Program-made: the position numbers and the translations under genes | Assembly (NCBI GenBank): GCA_963682025.1 | Contig: OY821521.1 | Location: forward strand, 194,877,026-194,941,025 | From: Cordilura impudica | Taxonomy: Eukaryota > Arthropoda > Insecta > Diptera > Scathophagidae | Direction of reading: 5' to 3' | Length of the DNA: 64,000 nt | Part shown: positions 46,688 through 58,643 of the stretch, piece by piece | Numbering within the stretch: the first letter of the stretch is position 1 | Layout: every line of letters begins with the position of its first letter | The notes under the pieces: model-generated | What the model was told of the DNA's origin: nothing | What the model saw: only the letters and a program-made list of their open reading frames with translations | The model's database searches: none

Positions 46688-48290
46688 TCAGCTAGTTTTA
46701 TATAAATTTTTGTAGCATTAAAATGTTTTAAATTAATTTAAAATGTATTTTATTCAAAAAATTGTTTTAAACAAACCATCGTTTATGTAGTTAAACAAGA
46801 GTCCAAATATTGACCGGTTCAGTCTTTATAACTCAAACAGAATATTATTGGTGTCTACTAGAGCAGAGCATTAACTGTAAAAACAAGAACAATAGCAGAC
46901 TAACAAATGTTGTAAATTTGTGTTGTTGTTGGGATGCCATGTTTTGTTGCGTTGCTTAGCCCCACAAACAAAAGAAAAAAATATGTAAAAAAAATTGTGC
47001 GGCATTGCATATAGAAAGAATTAAAGTGAGCATGTGTTTTGTGTAATTTTCGATTTGGTTGGAGATTTAAAAAAAAAAAAAATTAACAACAGAATCAGGG
47101 CAATTTCTTTTCTGTACATACTTCAATATTCAGACATTTAAATAAAATTGAATTTTAGATTTTTTTTTCCTTTTTTCTTTGAACATTAAACAAATTAAAT
47201 TACTTTTAGCCACCACCACTAAATAAATTAAAAATTTAGCAATAAAGTTTTCAAATAATTAATCACACAAATTTCTATAAACGTTCTAAACAAGTTATTG
47301 GCATCAGTCGACAAGAAAGAAAAAAAAAAGAAAATAAATATAAAAAAAATATCTTGTAGCTTTAGTTTATTTCTATTTTATTTACAATTTTAACCATTAA
47401 AATAAGTGAAGCTTAAGTCCTGTTACAAACACAATCATATAATCTTACAATTATTCATTTATTTTCATAGTCCCGCACATGAACAAGCAGACAAATACAC
47501 ACAAACAAATAGCTACACACACCGTCATACAGAGCGGAGGTTTTTGTTTAAACACAAAGCGTATTTTTCTCATTTCCGTTTCATTTTCTATGAGAGTTGA
47601 TGTGCGTGTGTGTGAGTTGTGTATGTGTTGTGTGTGTGTGCATGGCTATACTTAAAAATCATCAATGTTCGTACAATGATGCACATCAGCAACACTAACA
47701 CCAACACCAACATCATCATGGCAGTTAACACAATAACAGCGTTAAAGTGTCAAGTCGATGATGACTTACAAAAGTCATTTTCTACAGTGTTTTTCGTTTT
47801 TTTTTTTTTGTTATTTCTTCTTTGTCTCCTTTAACTCTTACAATCTCCTGCTCTGTTCTCTATTTTAAACTACAGTACATTTGGCTGTACTCACACACAA
47901 CAACATCAACAAAAAACCACTATACATATATAAATGAATGGCAACGTTTTTAAACTTTTCTCATTAAAAGCTCTTATTATTTCCGTTTTATCACACCACA
48001 TTTAACAAAAGACTACTGCACACACACACACACACACTTACACTCACACATATTTTCAGCATCATATAGAGCATCATAATAAGGATGATGAAAAAATCAT
48101 TAGACTTATTTTTGACTTTTTCGCAAACTGCCTCATTTATCCATTAAATAAAGCTGGCGTAGAGACATTAAACTAAAGCCAAAAACAATACTGTCGCTTA
48201 ACACTTCCCAGCAAAGGCAAAACAGAAGAGAAATCATTCCAAAAAAAAAATAGCAACAAATGCACATGACCATGATTTCTATTCGATTTA
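46688..48290. other. Unassigned, less repetitive sequence
   Basis: Contains CA/GT microsatellites (47605-47640, 48015-48040) and two plus-strand ORFs of 64 and 71 codons (47406-47834) with no motif. Composition is more mixed than in the arrays, so this could be intronic or intergenic host DNA. Confidence 0.45.
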
Positions 48291-49495
48291 ATAAATTAAC
48301 AATAAATTATTATCGATTTTGTATGCATATTTTTGCATTTTTTTTATCAAAATGCTTATGGATTGAACTCTTCTATTCGAATCAATAAATATTCCAAAAA
48401 ATTACCCTAATTTGTAGTTGCCTATTTTGTAAACTTTTTTTTGCATATTCTTCAAACAATAAGTTTTCCAAAAAATTTCAGTTTTATTATTTTGCATATT
48501 TTGCTTTAAATGTATATTTTTGCATATCTTCAACAAAAAGATCACTTTTTGAAATTTTTTCTAAAATATCCCTCCAAATCAATAATTTTACAATAAAATT
48601 CCATAAATTTATAGTTGCTTTTTTTTGCATATTTTTGCATATTTTGTTAAAAAATGCATGTTTCTGTATACTTTCATAAAAATTTAACTTTTTAATCAAC
48701 ATCTATTCGAATCAATATGCAATGGATTTGTAGTTGTATTATTTTTTATAGTTTGTGCTTTAAATGAATGACTTTTAGCTTATATTCAGCAAAATGTTTA
48801 TTTATTGAAATTTTTCCATAAATTTCTGTTGTAATCAATAAATGTGTATTAGTATCAGAAAAATGTTATTAAAATTCATGCAATTTGTATTGGCCTATTT
48901 TGCTATATATTGCTTTAAATTAAAAAATTTTTGCATATTTGTCCAAAAAATTTTTGTAATTGAATTTTTGTTTATAAATACCTATTCGAATTAATAAATT
49001 TACAATAAATATGTAGCAATTTTTTGTAGCATATTTTTGTAACTTTTGCATTAATTGTAGGTATATTTTTGCATATGTTCATCAAATACTCAATTATTGA
49101 ATTTTTCATGAATTTCTATTCCATTCCATTCATTTTCAATAAAATCCCATCGATTTCTATTTGCATTTTTTGCATATTTTGCTTTACATAAATGAACTTT
49201 TGCATATTTTCATAAAAATACGTACTTATTGAATTTTTTTCATAAATATCTATTGGATTAAATAAATTTGTATTAAAATGCCAGTAAGTTGAAATTGCGT
49301 ATTTTTGTATAATTTTCTTTAAATGCGTATTTATGCATATTTATGCCTATTATTTAAAAAGCTCATTTTCTGAAACTTTCCAGAAATATCAATAAGTTTA
49401 CAATAAATTAAAATGATATTGAGTTATTGATGCACAATTTTGCATATTTTGCTATAAATGCATATTTTTGCATATGCTCATTTATTGAACTTTTT
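48291..49495. repeat. GCATATTTT satellite, left block
   Basis: Decayed tandem units of about 110-135 bp. Each contains TTTTTGCATATTTTGCTTTA, AATGCATATTTTTGCATA, TCATCAAAATGCTCATTTAT, TGAATTTTTTCATAAATATC, TATTCGAATCAATAAAT and TACAATAAAATGCCATCAAT in that order. Interrupted by a family B element at 49496 and continued at 53240. Confidence 0.85.
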
Positions 49496-50340
49496 ATACC
49501 CTCCACTCCAGTGTACAGAGGGTATATATAAGTTTGTCATTCCGTTTGTAATAATTAGAAAAAAAAATTTTGACCCCATAAAATATATATATTTGCGATC
49601 CTTATAACAACCAGAGTTGATATAGCGATGTCCGTCTGTCCGTCTGTCCGTCTGTGGAAATCACGATGACGGCATCAATCGGGCAGCTAGGGTGCTTGTT
49701 GACATAAAAAATGATTCACTGACATCCTGTGAAGTTTGCTATTTAAAATCGTCGAAATCGGTCGATTAGGGCCCGAGATTTGAATGAAGAACTAAAAGAA
49801 GTCTTGAAAAATATAATTTTCAATGTTGTTCTTGTCACGACCACGCCCTCAATAGGATAGATAAGGTGATCATTTTTAGTGAGAATGATTCAGCATATTA
49901 ATGGGAAGATTTCTATTTCAAAAATCATTAAAATCGGTGGAACAGGTCAAGGGAAATCTCTGAAAAATTAAAAAAAAACTAAAAATATGATGTTACTATA
50001 TTGTTCTTGTTGTTATTCTAAATGCGTATTGTTGTCATAGCTGGCCTTGCTGTTTTTGTGGTCGTTGTAGTAATAATATAATAAAAACTAACCTTTGTAC
50101 ACTTTTTTATCAACTCTGGTAGAAAAATTTAAAAGTTTCCATTGTTTTGGCATCACTAAAAAAAATTAATAAATCATTTCTGTCATTGCCAAGAGCATGC
50201 CTAGAAAGTTTCAGATCGATTGGGTCACGGGAAAGGGGTTAAAATCGATCCAAAATTTTTTCAACAAGCAGACACTACGAGTTAATATAAAGGGAGTAAA
50301 AATTCAAATAATGCTAAAATACCCAGTTGTTAATAAAAAA
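49496..50340 (+). repeat. Family B hairpin-capped repeat, 5' part
   Basis: ATACCCTCCACTCCAGTGTA with AGAGGGTATATATAAG forms the cap hairpin. GTCATTCCGTTTG and three GTCCGTCT units follow, then AATCGTCGAAATCGGTCGAT. The matching 3' cap (GGTGGAGGGTATCAAAGATT) is found at 52724, so the intervening sequence may be one long family B element with later insertions. Confidence 0.6.
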
Positions 50341-50458
50341 AAAACAATGTAAATGCAAAAAAATTTTTATGTATTAATTTATTTAAAAAGAAAAACACAC
50401 AAATAACGTTTGATGTTGTATTTTTTTTGTGTAATATTTACATATACACACATACAGC

Positions 50459-50530
50459 GCCCCGGTAGGTGAGTAGGTAGCGTGCTCGCCTATCATGCGA
50501 GGGGTCGTGGGTTCGATTCCCACCAGAGGC
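50459..50530 (+). other. tRNA-like head of the SINE (not a functional tRNA gene)
   Basis: 72 nt. T arm GTGGG-TTCGATT-CCCAC is perfect and anticodon arm CTCGC-CTATCAT-GCGAG is perfect (anticodon ATC; may derive from tRNA-Asp GTC). The acceptor stem pairs 5 of 7 and the D stem does not form, so it is a pseudo-tRNA serving as internal promoter. Confidence 0.75.
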
Positions 50531-50686
50531 TTTGGTCTGTCGCTGCAAAAAAAAAATAAAGAAATAAAAAATTAACACACTCCCTCTTTCCTCCTTAACC
50601 TATTTTCCTGAGATCAACACAATGCACTGCATCTGTAGGGGGCATCCCCTAATTGTTGATTAATAAAAAAAAAAAAAAAAAAAAAT
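50459..50686 (+). mobile_element. tRNA-derived SINE with LINE-related tail
   Basis: A tRNA-like head (50459-50530) with pol III A box (TAGGTGAGTAGG) and B box (GGTTCGATTCC) is followed by an A-rich linker. The ~100-bp tail (50578-50670) matches the 3' end of the LINE relic at 24890-25000: TTTCCTCCTT, AACCTATTTTCCTG and AATGCACTGCATCTGTAGGG are shared in order. It ends GATTAATAAAA and a poly-A. A SINE that borrows its partner LINE's 3' end is recognised by that LINE's reverse transcriptase. TSDs not clear. Confidence 0.85.
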
Positions 50687-50689
50687 ATT

Positions 50690-52723
50690 AAATAATACAA
50701 ATAATTTACATATCTTCTATATATGTATATCCATAATAACTGCATGGTAGAAATAAATCGGTATATTATTTTATTTACATAAAATTCTGCAATATTTTTT
50801 TGTAGGGAAAATACATTTCTTTTGCATTAACAGAGTGTCACTTCATTTTGCTCAGCGTGACTATGCTACAGTAGATGGCGCCACAATTTTTGTTCTAATT
50901 AGCTTTGCAATAGTTTATTTCTATTTTAACACGAATGTCAATATTTTCAAATATATATCATACAGAACAATGTTAAGAGTATACACGGACTGGTCTTATA
51001 TTTCATACGTTTTTTCATTATTCTTTTACAAATATGAACATAAGTTTGGCATATTAACTTTTTGTTGTCTTTACAAAATAGAGTTACCGAGTTCATCAAT
51101 GAGTTTTTTGCTTTCAAAACAGTTCTATATACTTATATATAGAATTATTATTCTGCTTTACCTGCAAAATTATAAATAATTTTTAAAATTGTTTATAATT
51201 ACTAAAGCATTATTATTCACATAAATACAAAATTGCACTTTTTAAATTTTCCATTCAAATTTTAGAAAATATCAATTCTAAAAACTGGAATTAAAATTTC
51301 CAATTATAAATTATAAAATATTAATTGAATTTCAGAAAATCATATCAAAACGTCGGAAATAATAATTTTAAATTTAGAAGACATCAATTGTATCAATTTC
51401 CAAAAAAAACACCAAATATGTTTACATTTAAAAAATGTTTGCATTAAAAAAAATATTGGCATTCAGGAGAAATTAATAGATTTTCAGTAACTTCTTTTAA
51501 CGATAGTCGAATCGTTAAAAAAAAAGAAAAGCAAAATTATTAGTAAAATTTTTAAACGATATTCGCTATTGTTAAAGTCAGCTGTTGTTGTTATCTAAAC
51601 GACAACCATTTTTGTGTTGTTTATTCAATCGATAAAAACTTAAATTTTTAGGTTGAAATGTCGTCATACATAAATAAAAATCATAAAATAGTGAAAATAT
51701 TTTGCTTTTATTAAAAAATCTTTTTTATATAAATAAAAAAATTAAATAGCATATTCAATTCATTATTTCATTTTCAAATAAATAAACAGAAATATTAGTA
51801 AAAAAAAATAAAGATATTAAACATAAACATAAAATCATCCTGTCAAACACGAAGCAATTTGTTTTTTTCTATTCTTTGTGTTTTTCGCTTATTTTGACAG
51901 AGATGCCACTCGTTTACAATTTAGATTTGAAAAATAGATTTGTCGACTGTTGATAAGATGTATGTACTTAGTGAATCACTTAGTCCTTAGTGCAAACAAC
52001 AATAGCTGTCGATATATTTTGCGATTGTCGGATCGTTGAAATTTACAGAATCGGACTACAGAAAATATTTATTTAAATTCAATGAATTTTAGAAAACCTC
52101 AAATGATATTTAAGAATTGCGAACATAAAAATTGTTACATAAATAAACGCAATTTGATGAGAATGTTATTTATATATAAATTTTCACAATTTTTTTTGGA
52201 TGAATATTTGAAGTTTTTCAGAAAATAAAGATAACAAATTATTTTATTTAAAATGTTTCGGACATTTGGTTTGTTGCGTTTGGCATCCCTAATTTGATTA
52301 TTGAGAGAGCTTTTTTTGGTTATTATTTTGTTACTCCATCCGACCTACATGACCGCAATGAAAAAATATTTCGCCAGTTAAATGAAACTATACAGCCATC
52401 TCCAATTAGCACGATTTAATGCATATAGCCACCCTACACAACCACTACCTTTGCAATGGAGGTTAGGGCGAGCTATTTAATTAACAAAAACTAAATTAAA
52501 CGAGAAGTTATATCACATAACCGGAAACGCATGCATATAGGTATATAACCCAAATGCATGCCGATCAGCAACCACGATGACCAAAAAGCAAACACCGAAA
52601 TAAATCCGAAATAATAGAAAAGACGAAAACCAACCCAAAGAATTTGCTGAAATAATTTGGTATTAAGTTTAACAAATTGTTTACTTTTTCATTTACATTT
52701 ATTATCAATACTCAAACCGAGGT
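50690..52723. other. Unassigned sequence between family B caps
   Basis: A 114-codon plus-strand ORF (50835-51179) is rich in F, Y, I and L with two hydrophobic stretches. It has no recognisable family, no promoter context and AT-driven composition, so I do not call it a gene. 51290-52070 and 52270-52700 show nothing recognised. Confidence 0.4.
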
Positions 52724-52775
52724 GGAGGGTATCAAAGATTCGGCACAGCCGAATTTAACACTCTTACTTGTTTAT
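52724..52775 (+). repeat. Family B 3' terminal cap
   Basis: GGTGGAGGGTATCAAAGATT then CGGCACAGCCGAATTTAACA and CTTACTTG. GATTCGGC/GCCGAATT is a short hairpin characteristic of the 3' end of this fly repeat type. Confidence 0.65.
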
Positions 52776-52790
52776 TTTAATAATATTCAA

Positions 52791-53238
52791 TTCAAGCCCA
52801 GCCCTCGAAATTCGAGTCCAAATTCAATGAAATTTTCTTTTTTATTTTAATAAACCCTAAAGGTTTGCTAAGCCATTTTAGCCAATTCACAGTTAAATAC
52901 TTTTTAAATATCGATTATTGTCGTTATTGGTTTATACCCAATTATTGGTTTATGTCCAATATTATTTTTCAATACCACACAATTATTATTGTCAATGAAG
53001 AGAACAAACTCATAAACACAATATAAACGCACTCATAGCATTGTATAATATATTGTATGTGTTAGTAGCAAATTTAAATACATTTTACTCAAAAAAAAAT
53101 TTTAGAATTTAAAAATCTGTAAATCTGGTGGACAGCTAAAAAGAAATACCTTCCAAATAAGATACGTTCGGTCAAAATCGGGAGAAAACGTTTAACAAAT
53201 CACCGGTCACAAGAAATCGCCTTAACTATTATTATAGA
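52791..53238 (-). mobile_element. Non-autonomous Helitron, longer subfamily, degraded 3' end
   Basis: AGCCCTCGAAATTCGAG hairpin near 52800, TTATTGGTTTATGTCCAATA, CGGTCACAAGAAATCGCC, 5' end ATTATTATAGA at 53238 followed by T. CTAG is no longer readable. Confidence 0.75.
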
Positions 53239-53239
53239 T

Positions 53240-55384
53240 CCATGGATTTTTAAATGCTTAATTTTGCACATTTCTTTGTAATTACACCAAACTTCAAATT
53301 TTTTTATAACTATGTATACGAATTAATAAATTTTCAATAAAGCGCCATCAATTTTTATATGCATATTATTTGCATATTTTACTACAAAAGCATATTTTTG
53401 CGGTTTTTTTTTAATCAAAATATTTGTTATAAAATGTTATCGGTATGTACTTGCATTTTTTTTTTTTTTGCATATTTTGCCTTAAATGCATATTTATCTA
53501 TAATTCACATAAATTTAAGTTTTTCATTGTATTGAAAACAATAAATTTTCATTAAATTTTCATCAATTTCCATCTGCATGTTTTTGCATATATTGCATAA
53601 TATGTTTGACTTTTTGCATATTTTCTTAAAAATTTATTGAAACTTTATTTCAGAAACATATATTCGAATCAATATATTTATGATACAATGAAAGGGCGTC
53701 AATTTGATGAAGCACATTTTTTAACATTTCACACTAAATGCATTTTTTTGCATATTTTCATCAAATACTCAATTTATGAAATTTTTCATTAATTTTTGCA
53801 TATTTTCGTCAAAATGAATCTTTTCATAAATATCTGTTGGATTCAACAAATTTACAATAAAACTGCACCAGTTTGAAATTGTATATTTTTGCATATTTCG
53901 CTTTAAATTAATATATATTCATAAATATTTCATCAAAATGCTCATTTACTGAATTTTCTTTTTTAAAATATTTATTCTAATTTATAAATTTTTAATAAAA
54001 TTTCATAATTTTGATGTTGCATATTTTTGCACATTTTGCTTTAAATGCATATTTTTGTATATGTTCGTCTTAATACTTTTTTTTAAACTTTTCCATTTCA
54101 ATAATATTTAATTCAATCAATTTCTAAATAAAATTTCATGGATTTATAGTTGTTTATTTTTGCATATTTTGCTTGAAATACATATTTTTGAATTTTTCAT
54201 CACAATGCTTATAAATTCATATTCGAAACCATAAATATACAATAATATGGCATCAATTTATAATTGTATATTCTGGCATAATTTAAGTTTTTCATAACTA
54301 TGTTAAATTATATTTGCATATTTTTTGCATATTTTGCTGTAAATGCATATTTTTTCATATTTTTTTTTTGGTAAAAATTCTCTGTTATTGAGCTATTTTG
54401 ATGACTATTTGTTCGAATTAATAAAATTTTACGGTATTAAATTGCATTAATTTTTTTTGCATATTGTGCTTTAACTGCATATTTGTCTTTAATTCACACA
54501 TATTTAAGTTTTTCATAACTATATATACGAGTCATTAATTTTTCAGTAAAATGCCATGAATTTATATATGCATATTTTTGCATTTTTTGCTTTAAATGCA
54601 TATTATTGCATATTTTTTATATAAAATTACTGATTTATTGAACTTTTTTGATAACTATCTGTACGAATTAATAAATATGCTATAAAATGTCATCGGCTTG
54701 TAATTGCTTTTTTTGGACAAATATTGCTTTAAATGCATATTTCACCAAAATTTTAGTTTTTCGAAACAATTTATTCGAATCAAAACATTTTCAATAAAAT
54801 ACCATCAATTTGTTTATGCATATTTTGCTTTAAATGCATACTTTTGCATATTTTTTTATAAAAATGCTAATTTATTGAACCAGCTTCATAATTATCTGTT
54901 CGAATCGATAAATTTGCTATAAAGTGCTATCGGTAGCCAATTGAATTTTTTTTTTTGCATATTTTGAGTTAAATGCATATTTCACTATACTCCACCAAAA
55001 TTTAAATTTTTCATAACTAAGAATTCGAAAAACGAATTTTCATTATAATTCCATGAATTGCATTTAAATATTTTTGCATATATTGCTTTATATGAATGCC
55101 TTTTGCATATTTTCATAATATATTTCATTTATCGAAACTTTATTCAGAAATATCTATTCGACTCAATAAAATAACAATAAAAGAGCACATTTTGACACAT
55201 TTTGGATTAAATGTATTTCTTTGCATATTTGATTCAATTAATAAATTTTCCATAAAACGGCATTCATTGATTTTTAGTTGAATATTTAATTTTTTGGTTA
55301 AATGAATATTTTTGCACATCAAATTAATCGGTTAATAAGAATTTTTCATAAATATTTAAATATTTAATTTTTATTTAAAAAATG
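53240..55384. repeat. GCATATTTT satellite, central block
   Basis: About 2.1 kb of the same 110-135-bp units (e.g. 54553, 54687 and 54796 mark successive CCAT/CATC.A positions). ORFs through it are rich in F/H/I/Y/K and are by-products. Confidence 0.85.
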
Positions 55385-55701
55385 GTCGAGCCTAAGGTCG
55401 CTTGTTTTTTTTTTATTTTTTATATAATAATTTATTGAATATTTCGGTCTACTACGTAGACCATCATCAGCAATTTCTATATACAAAAACACGAAAAGAC
55501 TCTTAAAATATATCACAAATAAGTATGCACTACAAAAAAACTATTGACTTACAGATAAAAATTATTTTTATATGAAAAAATACAAATAAACATTTAAATA
55601 ATTTTTGGAAAATACCCCCACCGCTAAACATGTTAGCTCTTCGTTTTCACAAGAGCGACTGATGTTTTGCATATTAAATGTCAAGCGACCTTAGGCTCGA
55701 C
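55385..55701. mobile_element. 317-bp inverted-repeat element carrying a hammerhead-like motif
   Basis: GTCGAGCCTAAGGTCGCTTG (55385-55404) is perfectly inverted at 55682-55701, and the pairing continues outward for ~17 bp into A/T sequence. On the minus strand, CTGATGATGG, a GGTCTA...TAGACC stem and CCGAAATATT (55440-55471) have the order of a hammerhead core. Penelope-like elements carry such motifs, but the element may equally be a MITE. It is inserted in the satellite. Confidence 0.6.
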
Positions 55702-56345
55702 AATTTTTTAAATAAAAATGCACTGTTCGAAGGTCGAAAAAAGTTCATTAAAAAACCGTTTAATATTTAATATTTAAATCAAACACGATTCCATAAACTT
55801 AGCATATGATAACATCAATTTGCTTTTAAGATATTTTTAGCATATTTTAATCAAAATGACCATTTATTAAGAATTTCTTCTTAAATATCTATTCGATGTA
55901 ATCATTTTTCTGTTTGCATACTTCTGCATGTTTCACTTTAAATGCATATGTTTGCATATGCTATTTTACTGGACTATTTCATTTCAATAATATTCAATTC
56001 AATCAATTTTTAAATTTTAATTGAATTTGTTTTCCATTTTTCATCAACCAGCTTATGTATTCAATATCTTTAAAAAAAAATATTTCTTCGAATCAGAATA
56101 TATACAATAAAATGGCATCCATTTTTAGTTGCATAATTTGGATATTTTACTTTGAATAAAAAAATTGCACATTTTCATCAAAAAGCTCATTTATTGAATT
56201 TTCGGAATTGTCTATTCGTGTCAATAGAGCTTCAATAAAATTGCATTTTTATGTTTCATACTTTGCTATATGTGCATGTTTTTAAATATTTTTTAAATGC
56301 TTATATTCCGAAATTTTTTCATTGTTATTCGCCCCATTCAATAAA
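55702..56345. repeat. GCATATTTT satellite, block 3
   Basis: Diverged units continue (TTTGCATACTTCTGCATGTT, ATAAAATGGCATCCATTTTT) to the Helitron at 56346. Confidence 0.75.
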
Positions 56346-56784
56346 TCTATAATATTAATAGGTAAGGCGATTTCTTATGACTGATTTTTTGTTCTGCAGT
56401 TTTCTCCCGATTTTGACAAAACGTATCTAATTTGAAAGGTATTTCATTTTAGCTGTCCATCAGATTTACAGATTTTTACTTTTTTTTGGAGTCAAAAGCA
56501 TTTAAAGTGTAAAAAGCATTTAAAGTGTGTGTGTTTATTGAATTTGTTAATGTGCTTGCAAAAAAAATTTAGTTTGTTTTCTTCATTCACGATAATAATT
56601 GTTTTGAATTGAAAAATAATTTTGGACATAAACCAATAACGCAAGCGATATTTAAAAAGTGTTGAATTTTGAATTGGCTAAAATTGCTTAGCATACCTTT
56701 GGGGTTTTATAAAATAATTTATTAAATGAAAAAATAAATTTTCCTAGTATTTGCACTCAAATGTTGAGGGCTGGGATCTGCCGG
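56346..56784 (+). mobile_element. Non-autonomous Helitron, longer subfamily, 439 bp
   Basis: TCTATAATATTAATAGGTAA start after A. Hairpin region GCACTCAAATGTTGAGGGC and end GGGATCTGCCGG (CTAG changed to CCGG) before T. Contains TTTTGGACATAAACCAATAA, the longer-subfamily segment. Confidence 0.8.
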
Positions 56785-57499
56785 TTTACAATTAAGTCAC
56801 ATTGATTTTTAGTTGCACATTTTTGAATGTTTTGCCTTAAATGATTTTTTGCATATTTTTTTTATCAAAATGCTTATATATTGAAATTTTCCGCAAATAT
56901 TTATCCCAATAAATAAATTTTCTATTAAATGGCTTCAATTTGTCTTTGCATAATTTTGCATATTTTGCTTTAATTATATTTGTTTGCATTTTTTAATATT
57001 TTCTTTTATACTTTTCCATAAATATCTATTCGAATAATTGCACATTTATGCATATTTGGTTTAAAACGGATATGTTTCCATATATACTCGTATTATCAAA
57101 ATGCTCATTTATTGAATTTTTTTCATAAATATCTATTTTATTCAATAGATAATCAATAAAAACAACATCGGTGTTTAGTTGCATGTTTTTGCATATTTTG
57201 CTAAGAATGCATGTTTCTCAATGCTTTCATCAATATGCTAATTTGTTCAGCGTTTTCGCCGAAATATCTATGCGAATCAATAAATAGTCAACGATATGTC
57301 ATTAAATAGTAGATGTATAATTTTGCATATTTTGCTTTATGTGCATGTTTTTGCCTATTTGCATTTCCTAAACCTTTTTAATTAATTATAATAAAATGGC
57401 ATCAATTTGTGGTTGCACATTTTTCTTAATTTAGGTTTTTTATAATTTTTTAATAGAAATATCTATTCGTTGGAATAGATTTTTAATTAAAAATTAATT
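56785..57499. repeat. GCATATTTT satellite, right end
   Basis: Diverged units: TTTGCATAATTTTGCATATT, AAATATCTATTCGAATAATT, GTTGCATGTTTTTGCATATT. It fades after about 57470. Confidence 0.75.
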
Positions 57500-57550
57500 T
57501 TAAAATTTTCTAGAATTTACTCTCGAATTTCGAGGGCTGGGCTCTTCCAG
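57500..57550 (+). mobile_element. Helitron 3' terminal fragment
   Basis: TTTTCTAGAATTTACTCTCG, hairpin CTCTCGAATTTCGAGGG, end GGGCTCTTCCAG before T. Only the last ~50 bp of the family remain. Confidence 0.65.
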
Positions 57551-58282
57551 TTGATATTGATAATTTTTCCTATATTACAAGCGCATATTTCGGATTTTAT
57601 TTTAAGCATTAAATCGATATCATGCTTTGTTAAGCTCTTTTTTTTGCTGGGTTAAAAAACTTCAACAAAAACTACATTTATTTTTTATAGTTTTTTTTTT
57701 AATCTAAAAATTTACTAAACATTTCTTGGTTTTTAATGATTTTTTTTTTGTTTTTGTTTTGTTTTTAATAGGAAACTGTAATGTGACAGTGACAGGAAAT
57801 AATTGTTAATAAAGTGTTAAAATGAAACGGGCAACAAAAAATAAATAAAAGAAAAAACAACAAACACAATAGTGAAAAGTGAAAGCAATAAAAAATAAGT
57901 TAAAAATATATAAAGGGGCGACCACATAATGTGTAAGGGCTACTAGTGCAGACTCTAAGGTGCTCATTTTCTAGGCAGAGGGACCAAAACTATAGCAAAA
58001 AAGAATATAATAAATCCTAACACCCTTACCTTATGGTCTTTTTTAATTGAATATTTAAAAAAAAATACCCATAAACTGCGGGTTTGTACAGGAAACCAAG
58101 GATTACCATCTCTATAGTGAATTTGTTTTCAGCTTTTTTTAATTTTTTAAATTTTTGCTTATAGTAGATATGTATACTCACCCATACTTAGTTTAGCGTT
58201 TATGGCTTAGAAGATTCGAAGAAAATTCTATCTTTGGTGCAATTATCTGCTTATTGCCCGTGAATGTAAATTAAACCAACTT
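57551..58282. other. Unassigned sequence
   Basis: T/A-rich. TACTCACCCATACTTAGT at about 58174 with GTTTATGGCTTAGAAGATTC recurs at 61690-61735, so part is a dispersed repeat. No gene seen. Confidence 0.45.
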
Positions 58283-58643
58283 TTAACCAATTTTGTTATA
58301 AAATTATTTTATGTATAAAAACTATATATATTTTTCTTAATAAAATAAGAAGACCCACAAATGAACCAAAGCTAAAAAAACACAATTTATTCAAAAGAAT
58401 ATGAAATATAAAATTAATTCTATTTATTTTGGTGTATTTAAGGATGATTTCGTGTGCGATTCCAAATGTTTTCTGTAATCACTTACGACTTGCAATAAGT
58501 ATTGCTTTTATTGTTCGTTCTTTGTTAATATGTTATTATACTCTACAATCAATTTAACACCGCGTTCCTTTTATTATTTATTTTATTTGGAAACATATAA
58601 ACAGTTTTCATACATAAAATAATTTTATAACAAAATTGGTTAA
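58283..58643. mobile_element. TTAA-flanked MITE with long perfect TIRs
   Basis: 58278-58315 and 58611-58648 are perfect 38-bp inverted repeats (AACTTTTAACCAATTTTGTT ...), with weaker pairing for ~30 bp further inward. TTAA at 58283-58286 and 58640-58643 suggests a piggyBac- or Kolobok-type TTAA target. Interior non-coding. Confidence 0.75.

Noticed and set aside
48487..48702. 71-codon minus-strand ORF with repeated NKICKNMQKK-like peptides
   Set aside because: It translates the GCATATTTT satellite; peptide repetition follows from DNA repetition.
50459..50530. Functional tRNA gene
   Set aside because: The D stem does not pair, the acceptor has two mismatches, the anticodon ATC is unusual and a LINE-related tail follows; it is a SINE head.
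50835..51179. 114-codon ORF as a small membrane protein gene
   Set aside because: Composition is explained by AT-rich codons; no homologous motif, no promoter or splice context, and it lies in transposon-rich DNA.
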